Assembly: GCA_963693305.1 (NCBI GenBank)
Contig: OY855913.1
Span: 25,677,114-25,741,113 of the forward strand
Length of the DNA: 64,000 nt
Source: Meandrina meandrites
Lineage: Eukaryota > Cnidaria > Anthozoa > Scleractinia > Meandrinidae
Direction: 5' to 3'
The translations under genes and the position numbers were made by a program. Positions 11,997 through 22,315 of the stretch are shown here, one piece after another; within the stretch, counting starts at the first letter, position 1; each line of letters opens with the position of its first letter. The notes below the pieces were generated by a model. That model searched no databases, was not told where the DNA came from, and saw only the letters and a list, made by a program, of their open reading frames with translations.

Positions 11997-12012
11997 TCCG
12001 AGATTTAAAACC
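11997..12012 (-). promoter_or_regulatory. Candidate TATA-like core promoter element
   Basis: On the - strand this reads GGTTTTAAATCTCGGA, about 65-80 bp before the ATG. The paralogous gene has GTTTTAAATCTCGGA at a similar distance (15261-15276), whereas nearby 5' sequence differs more. A TTTAAA box about 30 bp before the start site would suit this spacing. Confidence 0.4.
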
Positions 12013-13984
12013 TTGAGCTTGTACAACGCCAACATCTACAACCCACCCTATTGTGACGCAACTACACAGGGCGTGCAAGAAATCGGCAGACCTCAACCAG
12101 AACGAAATATGTTTTTCATTACAAAAGCAGCACAGAGCAACGTGGGTAAGAATGAAAATCGATTGGTTTTGCAAAATATATCGTGTTCAGATTATAAATC
12201 AAAAGCGAAAAGTGCAAAAAAAAAACTGCCTCGTCGTATGAGACAAATGAAAGTAGTGTAACCCAACCTTTGAACGAAAGAAACTGTATAGTTTCTTGAT
12301 TAATATCAAAAATTGATTTAATTTTATCAGTACTAGGTTAGTTAATTTATCATTGTGGTAAACAAATTTTTATTATTAAAAACGTGATTATCGACATGAA
12401 AACATATGTAAGTAGCTCAGCTTTTATCAGAAATCTAAAGAAGAGAGGTAGAAGCAATTTTAGAAGCAGAAAGTAAACAGGTTATTAAGTTAAATAACTT
12501 CCAAAGTTGTTGATCAATATTGTAAACAGTTTTCTGTAAGTGTGTTTCAGAAAAAGAATGATTCCTTTAGCGCATCCATTTCGCCTCCACTAGTCATCCG
12601 GACAAACATCACAGTGATTAATTTGGGTTCGTTGGTCAGCCAAGCCACCGTCCCGTTTATTCCATCTCAACATATAATACAAACTATGAATAAAGAAACA
12701 AAAACTAAGTCCACCAAAGCTGGACACGAAAACCCCTAAAGACCAGCAAGTGGAGCAAACGGGGAACGTGTACCCCCCCCCCCCCCCGACCAAGGCAGTG
12801 GTGCAACCCTTGGGGCATTAGGGTATCCCAATTTAACATACTGTAGAAAAATAAATTTCAAAATGTAAGATTTCACGGCGATATAATAATAATAGCAGAA
12901 ATAAATAAACACAGCAAAGCGAAAACCTAGCTACATCCGTGGATGATGAATAAAATGAAAACAAAACCAAACTTAACCTGTACACGGCAAAGGCTGGCCG
13001 TAGAATGCCTCACCTCGCCAACTGTCACCGATTACAAACTCAAATCCCACTATACACTGCGCATTTCAACCCTCTGGTCTGTGCCGGCAAAATAGTGATT
13101 TATTCTAATTTAAGATTATCACAAATTACATTAACTGCGCATAATTTTACATGTAATCACCGCGCGCACCCCAGCCATGCATTTGAGTGCCTGGGCTATG
13201 ATGTAAAAAATAATTCCTGCTTATTTTAAGTATTTTCAAAATATAAAGAAGAATGGCGTTTTCCTTTCTGAAATATCCTCTTTCGTTTTGGAGATATTTT
13301 TGTTTTTGAATTATGCAAATGAGGAAAGTGAACACGTCATTAAGGAGTAATTATTTTTCACTTCATAGGCACTTTAATGTGGGGGTACACCCGATTTTGA
13401 GTGAAATTTTAAGAGGTTTAAAGAAGGGATAGAAGAAAGAAAATAATTTTTGGAACACGGCCAGACAGTTGACCCCCACGCAAGAGCACCCCAGGTTGTC
13501 AGGGGACTGTGTGGGTGTCCATCTACTAATTTTTAACTTCATATTCTAATTTTAAAATCACATTAAATCTTTAATATTTCTTGTTTCTCCAAATTTTACT
13601 AATCCTTCCCAAACATTCCCAAAAATTTACAAAATCCCGCTAAACATAGCTTTGTGAAATGAGCATAGAGTTTCTGGATTATGCTTCGTTTATTTTTTTT
13701 TTCTGGGAGCTGACGTTTTAAGTAATTATGGGGCATATATAAAAGATACCTGCTCCAAGACGCCAAATACCGACCCCCCCCCCCCCCCTCCCCACCCTAC
13801 CCCCTAACTCTAAGTCATGTGTGTTCTACTGGAAATCCCCGAATCTGATTGGTTCTCCCATTCTTTTCTATTTGTTAAACAAAACATGGGAAACCGTCTT
13901 TTAGGAGTTGTGAAAACAGAAATTCAAACGAAGTAAACAGAACATTTTAAAAGTAGGCTCTTTTACGACTCGTATATCACCACA
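12013..13984. other. Spacer between the duplicated peptide genes
   Basis: No gene is seen. There are C homopolymers at about 12773-12787 and 13775-13788, and otherwise AT-rich DNA with short unsupported open frames. Confidence 0.5.
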
Positions 13985-14025
13985 TTGTCATGAACAGAAC
14001 ACCTACACTTGCAAATTAACAACTT

Positions 14026-14031
14026 TTTATT
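14026..14031 (-). promoter_or_regulatory. Probable polyadenylation signal (AATAAA on the - strand)
   Basis: TTTATT on the + strand, about 370 bp past the stop codon of the peptide gene at 14398-15205, at the position matching 11156-11161 in the sister gene. Confidence 0.45.
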
Positions 14032-14397
14032 ACATTTATCATTCCTCCCACTGTTACACAAGTTCCTTAATACACCTTATTTTTAAAATGGCGGAATATA
14101 AAGTATTCTTTTCACTATATATTTATTTGCCGACGTTGCCTCGTTTTAAGCCAAAGATTCTTTTGAATTCTGCAGATGCGATCGAGGCCATGAGGGCCAA
14201 TTAGCTGAGGACAAAGGATAAACGTACGTGTTACGATTTAAATTTCGTAATGACGTATCGAATATAAGTGAGCAAACGTTCTAATATCGATTATAACTTG
14301 TTTTAATAGTTCCTTAATTGTTATTTATTATTCCCAGGGGTTCAGTAGCAGGCAATTACAAAGCTTTCTGAAGTGGATCAAAACCTCTTCTGTGACT

Positions 14398-15205
14398 TCA
14401 TCGATAGATTTTATGCCATTCCAGCTCCTCTTTTCGGACTAACATCGCGTCACTCTGTTCTTCCATGCTGGGATCTTCACTTAAAATCTGTTCCCTTGAG
14501 TAGCTCTAAAAAATAATAAAATCCAAGTTAACGTTAAAACTTTACTAACCGTCAAGTTTAGAATATAACCATTTGTTTCTCATTTGTTTCTCAGTTCAAT
14601 CGTTGTTTTTCGTGAAATGCAACATACAAATACTCCGTATTAACATTATATTAAACGTCATATAAACGTCTTCATAGTGCCTCTCTCCAACCAGGTGTAT
14701 AAATGGGTACCGGCGAAATAATTCTAAGGGTAACCCTGCGATGACCTAGTACCCATCTAGGGGGAATAAAAATACTCGTAGTCGCTTCATGCTACGGAAA
14801 CAGGATACGCTCCGGCGGTATGGGTCACTTAGCTCCATGTCAATCAATGATTTTCATGAATTTTGGCATGAAAAAGTACTCCAGCGCTGAGCAGCAACAT
14901 TATATATCTCAACCACCATTTTGCAGGCACCAAAGCTGGTACAGTTACATTCCTACCAATAGTTTGTTCAAGGTTCTCCCTTTGTCCAATGGCTTATTTT
15001 TTTCAGTTAACTGAAAACATTGCCTTATAAGTTCTCTTGTTTAAAGCTTGAAAGTCTGTTCAATACGTACATCTTTTAACGAACGTCCATCCTGTCTTCT
15101 TCTTCTTGGAAAGCGAAAACCCAATTGTCCTTCTGTCTCTTGAATGGAAGTAACCAAGATGCAGATGAATGTTGCTAGAAGGACAAAATGAGCAATTCGT
15201 TTCAT
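14398..15205 (-). CDS. Candidate secreted amidated-peptide precursor (QLGFRFP type, copy 2)
   Basis: Exon 1 is 15205-15071 (45 aa), ending GRSLKD at a gtacgt donor. Exon 2 is 14505-14398 (35 aa plus TGA), after a tttttag acceptor, phase 0. The signal peptide is about residues 1-26 (core FVLLATFICILVT; T-E-G cleavage). The mature chain starts QLGFRFP followed by RRRRQD-GR. The Arg run is a ready convertase site, so pQLGFRFP or the longer amidated form are both possible. Exon 2 carries a DPSMEEQSD acidic stretch and ends KEELEWHKIYR. The open frame, splice sites and motif are all kept relative to copy 1 although many other bases differ, which argues for function. The product is 80 residues. Confidence 0.75.
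14665..14860 (+). repeat. SINE body in the intron of a peptide gene
   Basis: Contains 'agtgcctctctccaaccagg', 'gtataaatgggtaccgg', 'gggtaaccctgcgatg' and 'actcgtagtcgcttcatgct', all typical of the SINE at 62790-63245. It lacks the tRNA-like head and is antisense to the host gene. Confidence 0.7.
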
Positions 15206-15260
15206 ATCGTGTCCTTACGAAGGATGACTATATCATCAAAAATACGGCAAGACCTGCAAA

Positions 15261-15276
15261 CTCCGAGATTTAAAAC
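15261..15276 (-). promoter_or_regulatory. Candidate TATA-like core promoter element
   Basis: GTTTTAAATCTCGGA on the - strand, about 60-70 bp upstream of the ATG of the 14398-15205 gene and identical in core to the element of its paralogue at 11997-12012. Confidence 0.4.
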
Positions 15277-15714
15277 TAAATAGCTTGCTACGGAGAGAGA
15301 TTCCTTTTTATTTAAAACGCCTCAAAAGTGAAGCAACCCACTCTTTGACGTAAATATGGCGTTTGAGCAATCCGTGGACGAAATTCAGGAAACCGTTAAA
15401 TAAACATTTCCTTCATTTTATGGACGTGTGTGGCAGCCTTTCCTATTTCAGGATCCGCCCGGTAAATAATTGCGCAATTATAAGCAAAAAAAGCTGAATC
15501 TAATAAATAAAGCACTCACTTGTGGTTTTAATACTGAGGAAGTGTACACCGACCCTTCCATAAAACTAATGGACGAGAGCTTTGCTTACGACCTTGAACA
15601 ATGGATAATTCAGTTAAATGAACGAATCCAGTAATGACTTTTGTCGAAAAACCGAACTCTGTTTAAACACAGGTGCGTGCTGCGTGCGTGTGTGCATACC
15701 ATGTTACCCAGCCG

Positions 15715-16165
15715 TCTAAATGTAAGGATTTGTATGAGGAAATATATAGAGTTGTACCTTTTAAACGTAAAGATATGGTTTTGTATTAAAAGGATTCCTT
15801 ACCTCCCTTCAGTAGCTTGTAGTCTTTGTTTCCGGGTCGATTCACGGCTGTTCAGGTGGCTTTCAGCTCCATTGTTTCTTAGAGGCACCCAACAACGGTA
15901 TTTCCTAAATGCTTTGAAAAGCTGCAATAGGCAATCCGGAGTGCTTTTAAAGCTCTGTTGATTAATTTTAAGCTGCGCAAAACTATTTTATCTCTTCGGT
16001 CATTCAAGGGGAACTTGGAGCAAAACTGTCGAACTAAAATACACCTAAACAGCCATAAATCGCCTACACCTTATAAAAAGTAAATTATTTTCTTTTAATT
16101 CGACTCGTCGATACTCTAGCTCAGGCTGAAGAATATAACCGTTTTCCCCATACAAATCCATATAA
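15715..16165. mobile_element. Degraded foldback element, same family as 21660-22030
   Basis: 'aaggatttgtatgagg' near 15725 pairs with 'cccatacaaatcc' near 16150. The interior 'ttacctcccttcagtagc' and 'tccgggtcgattcacggc' have counterparts at 21806-21870. No transposase is seen. Confidence 0.45.
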
Positions 16166-16680
16166 TACACTTATGTGTGACACACAATTTCGAGCTTGAG
16201 TACCAGTAGTTTAAATTCATATATTTTAGATAATATTAGCATTGCAGTAATGGAAAGGTCGTAAAAACTATTTTGTATTGTTTATTACGTGTTTTCAGGC
16301 TGCGCGACGCAAAGTGGTAGATTTCTAATCGGCAATCTATAAAAGTGTCATATTTTTCTTCCTGAGTGAGCATTTTACGACTCTCTTCGGACGCCCATAA
16401 AACTTAATGACGCAAGCATCTTTGAATTGGTTGTGTTTGTAACCTTCCTGTGTGATGGGGCAAAAGTTCAGTCTCGTGTTTTCTTTCGGAGGATTTATTC
16501 AGTATTTACTTTTAAAGCTATTAATTTCAAAATTACAGTATCGAATTTTTTTTTTTGCTCTTTATTACTGTTCCTCCACACACGTGCAGTATCGAACTCA
16601 CAAGTGGCCCCCCGCAATGATACAAATTAAGAAGAAATTTCTTGGAGACCTTTCGGCCGAAACAATACGAAAAGGAAATT

Positions 16681-18014
16681 TCATACAACAGGAAATTTGA
16701 TTACTGAAAAATATTTCAGGGCGGTTCAGTTGAAGTGTGTTCGACTAGTCGTTGTAATCACTACCCGCCTTTTTAAGCTGAGGTCTAGAGATGAAATAAT
16801 ATGACACAGAAGTAAAGCTAAATTACTTATATCTTCAAATTCATTCCTGCAGTTTTCACACAATTAGGGACCGGTCATTATTTATCGCCTGGGGGAGCGG
16901 AGGATTTTTGGGGGGATCGCATACTTTTCTGAAGAACGAAGGGGGGGATCAGCCGTAATTGACAGGCATTAAGGGGGGACCAGGAAAAAAAAATTAAGAA
17001 TTCCTTGTGGCGGTGGGATCGACGTAAATATCGTTACCCGTGTCAGTTGATCGCCTCCTTTTGATGAAAATATTTTTTTTTTAATGTTTTGGCTTTCTCT
17101 CTTGTTCAGGCACGATCTTATGTTAAAGTTCAGAGTCAATGGAAACGTTCGTTCAATGCACCCAAACTGGGTGCGGTATTCATTGTTAAGGCCTGGCCAA
17201 ACGGAGGCGCAAGTAGACGAAAACTTGCGTCTTCTTGCGTCTCCGTTTGGCCACTTTATTACTAATACTATATTACAGCGCGCGCAGTAGCATTTACATG
17301 CACTTGCGAGTAGACTTGCCAGTCTGTTTGCATGGCCACCCAACGCAAGTCTGTAGGCAAGTTCAACTTGCGACTACTTGCGTCCCCTTGCGTTACCATT
17401 TGGCCAGAGCTTTAAAGAGAATAGCAGCAACAAGAAAAATATACATATATCAAAAAGGTGTTGGGCAGCCCCCTCCATGGACTCGTGGACAGCCTTCCTG
17501 TCAGATTCATCGACAGAAGCCTCGCCTGAGCTGGACCCTTCACCATTTTACCACCTCCATATTACAAGCTGCTTGTGTTAAAACGGCTTTTCCAATAGCT
17601 ATAACAGTAAAAGACGTCTGACTAATTTCCCGGTAAACTCAGCACAGATTGTTGCAACGCTTGTAAAACATGGGGGGATCATGAAAGCTTCGACCACCGT
17701 TCAGGGGGGATCGTTAAAATACTATAATTATACTTTATGGGGGGATCAGGTGAATGCTACGGTGTAGCAACAAAAATCCTCCGCTCCCCCTCCCCCCCAC
17801 CCCCCAGGCGATAAATAATGACCGGTCCCTAATTGTGTGAAAACTGCAGAAATGAATTTGAAGATATAAGTAATTTTTCTTCACTTCTGTGTCATATTAT
17901 TTCATCTCTAGTCCTCAGCTTAAAAAGGCGCGAAGTGATTACAACGACTAGTCGAACACACTTCAACTGAACCGCCCTGAAATATTTTTAGTAATCAAAT
18001 TTCCTTTTGTATGA
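16681..18014. mobile_element. Large foldback element with arms over 200 bp
   Basis: The left arm (about 16681-16911) and right arm (about 17771-18014) are near-perfect reverse complements. Both contain 'gggaccggtcattatttatc', 'gactagtcg', 'tgtcatattatttcatctct' and 'aggaaatttgatta' in inverted order. The roughly 860-bp middle has no transposase-like frame and carries a second inverted-repeat element (17190-17411). It is a non-autonomous DNA element or a palindromic duplication around one. The high arm identity suggests recent origin or gene conversion between arms. Confidence 0.8.
17190..17411. mobile_element. TTAA-flanked MITE nested in the foldback
   Basis: TTAA occurs at 17186-17189 and 17412-17415, just outside inverted ends 'cctggccaaacgg' and 'ccatttggccagag'. 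The interior repeats 'cttgcgtc' and 'cgcaagt' words in both orientations. TTAA target duplication is the mark of piggyBac-type elements; the assignment is inference. Confidence 0.55.
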
Positions 18015-18290
18015 CATCTTTTTTACCGCGCTGAAAAATGGGTTTGGTAAAGTATCCTCAAAATAAACCAAAGGCTAAATTAATCACCTTTCCTCGCGCT
18101 GAACAAGGAAATGTTTGCCTGGTTTAATAATAAAGTAGCGATATGAAGTGGGATCGTCAAATTTAATGACAAACCAGAATTGGAAAACGTGACTTTTAGA
18201 CTATTCAGAGTAAATTAGCGGCTTGTTGCTGTATTTACCCTTTTCTGACCGGCGGCCCAAGCTCCAGTTGTGAGATAGCAAAGGTCATAT

Positions 18291-18380
18291 TTAACAATTA
18301 TTCCACGAGCGCGCGTTGGATATGAGATGGCTATAACGATCTTATATCCAACAAGCGTGAGTGGAATAATTGTTTTATTA
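18291..18380. mobile_element. Short inverted-repeat element
   Basis: 'aacaattattccac' followed by 'gcgttggatat' on the left pairs with 'atatccaaca' and 'gtggaataattgtt' on the right. A hairpin-forming MITE remnant is likely. Confidence 0.5.
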
Positions 18381-18851
18381 AAAACGCCCAAAATAATTAC
18401 AATATTTGAGCTCTCCAGCTGTTTTCGTTGACGCGCATCGGCCACGATATTTGTGGTCAATGGTGTATGAGCTCATATACCATTGCCTGTTAACCAATCA
18501 AAACTCAGGAATTGCAATATACCATTGCTAGTTTTTAATAATGCATAATAGCTGCCAAGGTTTATATATATATTGTATATATAGATGTGTTTTTTTAAAA
18601 CAGGAATAATCGAAAATTCTCGATAAAAACCCTCACTTTATTTCCATGGTCTATTTCTTACTGTCTTTACACAGAAATACCTCGGAAGGGGTAACACGCT
18701 AAAATCGCCTCAAATCGGTTAAGTAAGCGGACAGACAACAAGAAATGCACCATGGACGTAAGGTGAGGCTTTGGATGAAGGTTAGTTCATTCAGCTTCTA
18801 TTTTGTCACTTACAACAAATAATAAAATAAAAAATAAAAAAACGCGTCAAA

Positions 18852-18981
18852 GTGCATTGTTGAGTTATATATTAGTACGTGGAATTTTAAGAACACGAGA
18901 GAAATACATAGAGAAGCAAGAGGCGCAGCCGCGCGTGTGTTCTTAAAAAAAACCCAAGTGCTTATATAACTCAACCATGCA
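18852..18981. mobile_element. Short inverted-repeat element
   Basis: 'tgcattgttgagttatat' on the left pairs with 'atataactcaaccatgca' on the right, with a GC-rich middle around 18920. Probable MITE. Confidence 0.5.
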
Positions 18982-21659
18982 CGAGGAGGAGGAGTTTTTT
19001 AATTCTTTTATAAAATGTGTTTTTTTTTTTTAATTTCTTTTTTAAATGTCGAAAGAAATTTCGCGAAAACTCGTAACGAATATTGTAAGCCACGTGCTCC
19101 AACTGACCAATCATAACGCGCGCAATTCCTCTAACATTTTACAAATGTGTCATGGAACACTGGTAGCTTATTACTTCAGGTTTTTCTCGCGTATTTGTTT
19201 TACCACCTCACTATATTTGCCTGAGTATTCACACATCTTCACTGCCTGAGTATTCCCTACTTGCCTGAGTATTCCTGCATCTTCACTGCTATGGTCAGCA
19301 GGGGACCTTAAAGAACCCACATACTCATCGTTAAGAGTAGGGCACGAAGTTTCCCCGGTGTTGTGGTCTGGTCTTTACCCGTTGTACCGTTGTACTGCTG
19401 AAATGCTCGGAGACATTAGCTCTGTTAGAACTACTCTATAATCCGAGGCGGGTAAATAAAGTATTCCCCTCACTTCACTTCACAGCCTCGCTTGCACTTT
19501 CGAAAAATCATAAAAAGGTACGTTAATTATATTGTTTTATGGAAATGGCTGACAAACAATCACTTCTCGAAATCCAGAGTGATGTATGAAATACAGCCAA
19601 GAAATGTATTTTAGGAGAAGAAATCTATTTTTAATTTTTTAATTTTTTTTTCTAGTTTTCCCTAAATATTTACGGGAATGCAAATCTTCCCATCGTTATT
19701 TTTTAGAACGTGTTCAAGAAAATGTATTTGTTAAATTCATTGTGAGCACAAGCTCTGTCAAATTTGGTTGAAACGCTTCGAGAAAATTCTAAAGTAGCTA
19801 AACACGTCTCTAAAGACGTAAAATGCTTGCGATCTTTATTTAAATAAATTAAGCACGATATATTTTTAGATACATACGGAAAATAGGTGTTTTGTTTTTA
19901 TTCCAAGGTAGTTAAGGCTACCGTAAAAGCTTTATTAATTAAGCGCCCCTCCCCCACCCTGAGGGGGCTTAATCTTTTTAAAGACCTCTTGAATGGCTTT
20001 TAAAAGGTTTCAAGAATGAATGTCGGTAAAAATCAAAGAAAACTCTAAAACGGGGCTAGAGGGTAGAAGAACCCGATAGTGCCTCAAACCGATCTGATAT
20101 TGTGACAGAACAAACTTCATTCATACTTCTCCAAGGTTTTATTTTCATTTTTGTGGGATCTTGTGAGTTTTTTGCGTGGTCGCCGAAGAAATTCAGTTTG
20201 CACAAAATCACTTTTTCTGTATTTTTAATTGAACAGCATTCTCAAATTGAGCTATGCTTCCGGGAAAAAAATAGTGCTGTTGTAAGAGTTAGATAACGGT
20301 GGAAACAATTAAGCTAGATAAAATGTCTCCTTGCGTCATGAGATGCTTTATTCTAATTTAGAATACTACTTCTTTCGTCTCATTTCGAATCAACCCGATT
20401 TAAATGCAATGGCGTCACTAGCGTGCGTGAAACAAAGAGCTGAAGTGTCATTTTATGGAACTTCAACTATCGTTCATTCAAATTCCGATCTCTACTAGAC
20501 CCCACACATATGAAACCGTAAACCTTAAAATTAATGACTTGACTACGCTCTCTGGTAAAAATATCTGATCTCAACGAAAAGCTATTTTCGACTTTACATC
20601 AAATGAGAAAATCTATCTAATTACTCCGGCCTCAATTTGAGAGGCGGTGAACCAGGGCGGCCTCGTCCACCCAAAATTTCATATTGGATATTATTGTTGT
20701 TTTCAACCTAACGATGAAGAATCCTTTTTTCAATGACAAAATAATCTTACCCTGTGAAAGATTGATGGGTTAGAACGCTCTCGTTCTGAGCACCTCGTTT
20801 CTTGTTCAAGATGAACAGCAGATAAAAATAATAACCATATCTTTGCCAAAGAAAGACCAGTGGGAAAAATTCTTATGCGGAATATAAGCTTTCGGTACGA
20901 ATACAGTTTTTTGCAGATTTCTGTCTACTGCATGATGATATTGGATGCTTAACAAATTAATCCCATATCGTTCAGCCATTTACCTAGCCCTATAAATTGG
21001 CAACGTATGAGCAAATTCGATTTCTGACCGTGGGCATGATTGGTTTAATTTTTACTGATGCGCGGACTCATCTCTTTTAGGTGCATTTTGAACAGGGTAA
21101 TGAAAATTGGCAACATGTACGGAAATCGAAGTAAGTTTCAACTACAATATTGTCACCAATCAAATTTAAACTTACGCTTACAGAGTAACCAGAGCCCACG
21201 AACCATTTTGTCAGTGCCAAGGTTAATAAATTCAAGATTTTCACAGAGGCACGTGCCTCGTTTGCTTGTTACTAGCTACGACCTTTGCGGTTTCTTTGTC
21301 AATCATTACATCGAATACTCCGTTTATCAGTATATATTATATTATTCAAAGGGAATCAAACACCCAGTGGCCATGTATTCATCATATGAAGTGAGGGTTC
21401 GAGAGATTTTCTTAAATCTTAAATTCTTTCTTCCGGCTTGCACGTACACACAAACGATGATATCTGATACCAATTGGGTGTTGTTAAGGCCGATTTACAC
21501 GGTACGACTTATTCGCACGCGACAAGCTTACGACAGGCATACGACATGACTAAGGACCATTCACACATGCGCGCGTCTGTCGCAAGGAATCGACGCGATT
21601 CCTGTTGTAGTCGTGGCGTAAATGTGTAAGGCAAAACCGTAACTTCCAGTTCGCCCCAT
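18982..21659. other. Intergenic spacer
   Basis: The word 'tgcctgagtattc' recurs four times at about 19215-19275, followed by a probable dispersed repeat to about 19490. A 163-codon open frame at 21058-21549 has no domain and ends in a repeat ('ggccgatttacacggtacga'), so I do not call it a gene. Confidence 0.45.
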
Positions 21660-22030
21660 AGTTTAGAAAAGCAAAACAAACATTTAGCCCGTGTCCTCGC
21701 AGGTGGCCTAAGCTCGATATACGAGGAAATACAAGGATTTATACAGGGAAACGTATGTATTAAAAAAAAACTAAAATATCAGCGAGTTTGGAATAAAAAG
21801 CACCTTACCTCGCTTCAGTCGTGTTTCCAGTGTTTTGTGTTTCCGGTGAGGTTTCGGGGTCGATTTGCTGCCATTTAGGCGACTTTCAGTTCTTCTGCTT
21901 TGCTCTCTGTATATCATATAGAGAGTGTTTTATTCCAAACTCGTTGATATTTTCACGCTTTTTAATATAACCGTTTTCTTCGTACAAATCCTTGTATTTC
22001 GAGTGTTGCATAATAGCATACAACGGACAC
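21660..22030. mobile_element. Foldback element with 'aaaatatcagcgagtttgg' arms
   Basis: 'aaaatatcagcgagtttgga' near 21775 pairs with 'tccaaactcgttgatatttt' near 21935. Outer words 'acaaggatttatacag' and 'gtacaaatccttgta' also pair. The degraded relative is at 15715-16165. Confidence 0.6.
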
Positions 22031-22103
22031 CCTTATATCGATCTTGGGTAACCTGTGGTGTCCTCAGATATAAAATATGACAAATTAATTTCTGCCATCA
22101 AGG

Positions 22104-22109
22104 TTTATT
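22104..22109 (-). promoter_or_regulatory. Possible polyadenylation signal (AATAAA on the - strand)
   Basis: TTTATT on the + strand about 210 bp beyond the stop codon of the 22316-24375 gene, a spacing like that in the paralogue at 11372. Confidence 0.3.
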
Positions 22110-22315
22110 TATATTGATGTTACTTACACATCGACTGTTTTCTTTAATCAAAAGATACAGCGAAAAAGTATTTTCGGTTTTCAGTTTCATATTTAAAATC
22201 AGCTTATCAGTTTGGCCTCTTTAAAAAGAATGATCTTTAAGAATAAAGTTTACTACATGTACGTAGTTCGACATTAATTTACAAATTACTCTATGCTGGC
22301 ATTATTCATAACATT

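Larger units (their letters stand above)
11110..12012. repeat. Segmental duplication, copy 1 (partner 13985-15280)
   Basis: Promoter-like motif, exon 1, intron parts, exon 2 and 3' flank all have a counterpart in the same order at 13985-15280. Shared stretches include 'tgtcatgaac..aac.cc.acac.tg' near the end of the gene, 'cgattata.cttgtttta' and 'ctgtgacttcatc.atagattttat'. The difference in length is largely explained by a SINE in the intron of copy 2. Confidence 0.8.
13985..15280. repeat. Segmental duplication, copy 2 (partner 11110-12012)
   Basis: Collinear with 11110-12012 across the 3' flank, exon 2, parts of the intron, exon 1 and the TATA-like motif. It carries an extra SINE (14665-14860) in the intron, which therefore inserted after the duplication or was lost from the other copy. 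Confidence 0.8.

Noticed and set aside
17235..17621. 128-codon + strand frame
   Set aside because: It lies across the nested MITE of the foldback element and has no domain.
21058..21549. 163-codon open frame on the + strand
   Set aside because: No signal peptide, domain or splice context, and its end runs into a repeat-like 'ggccgatttacacggtacga' segment. AT-rich DNA can give such a frame by chance.
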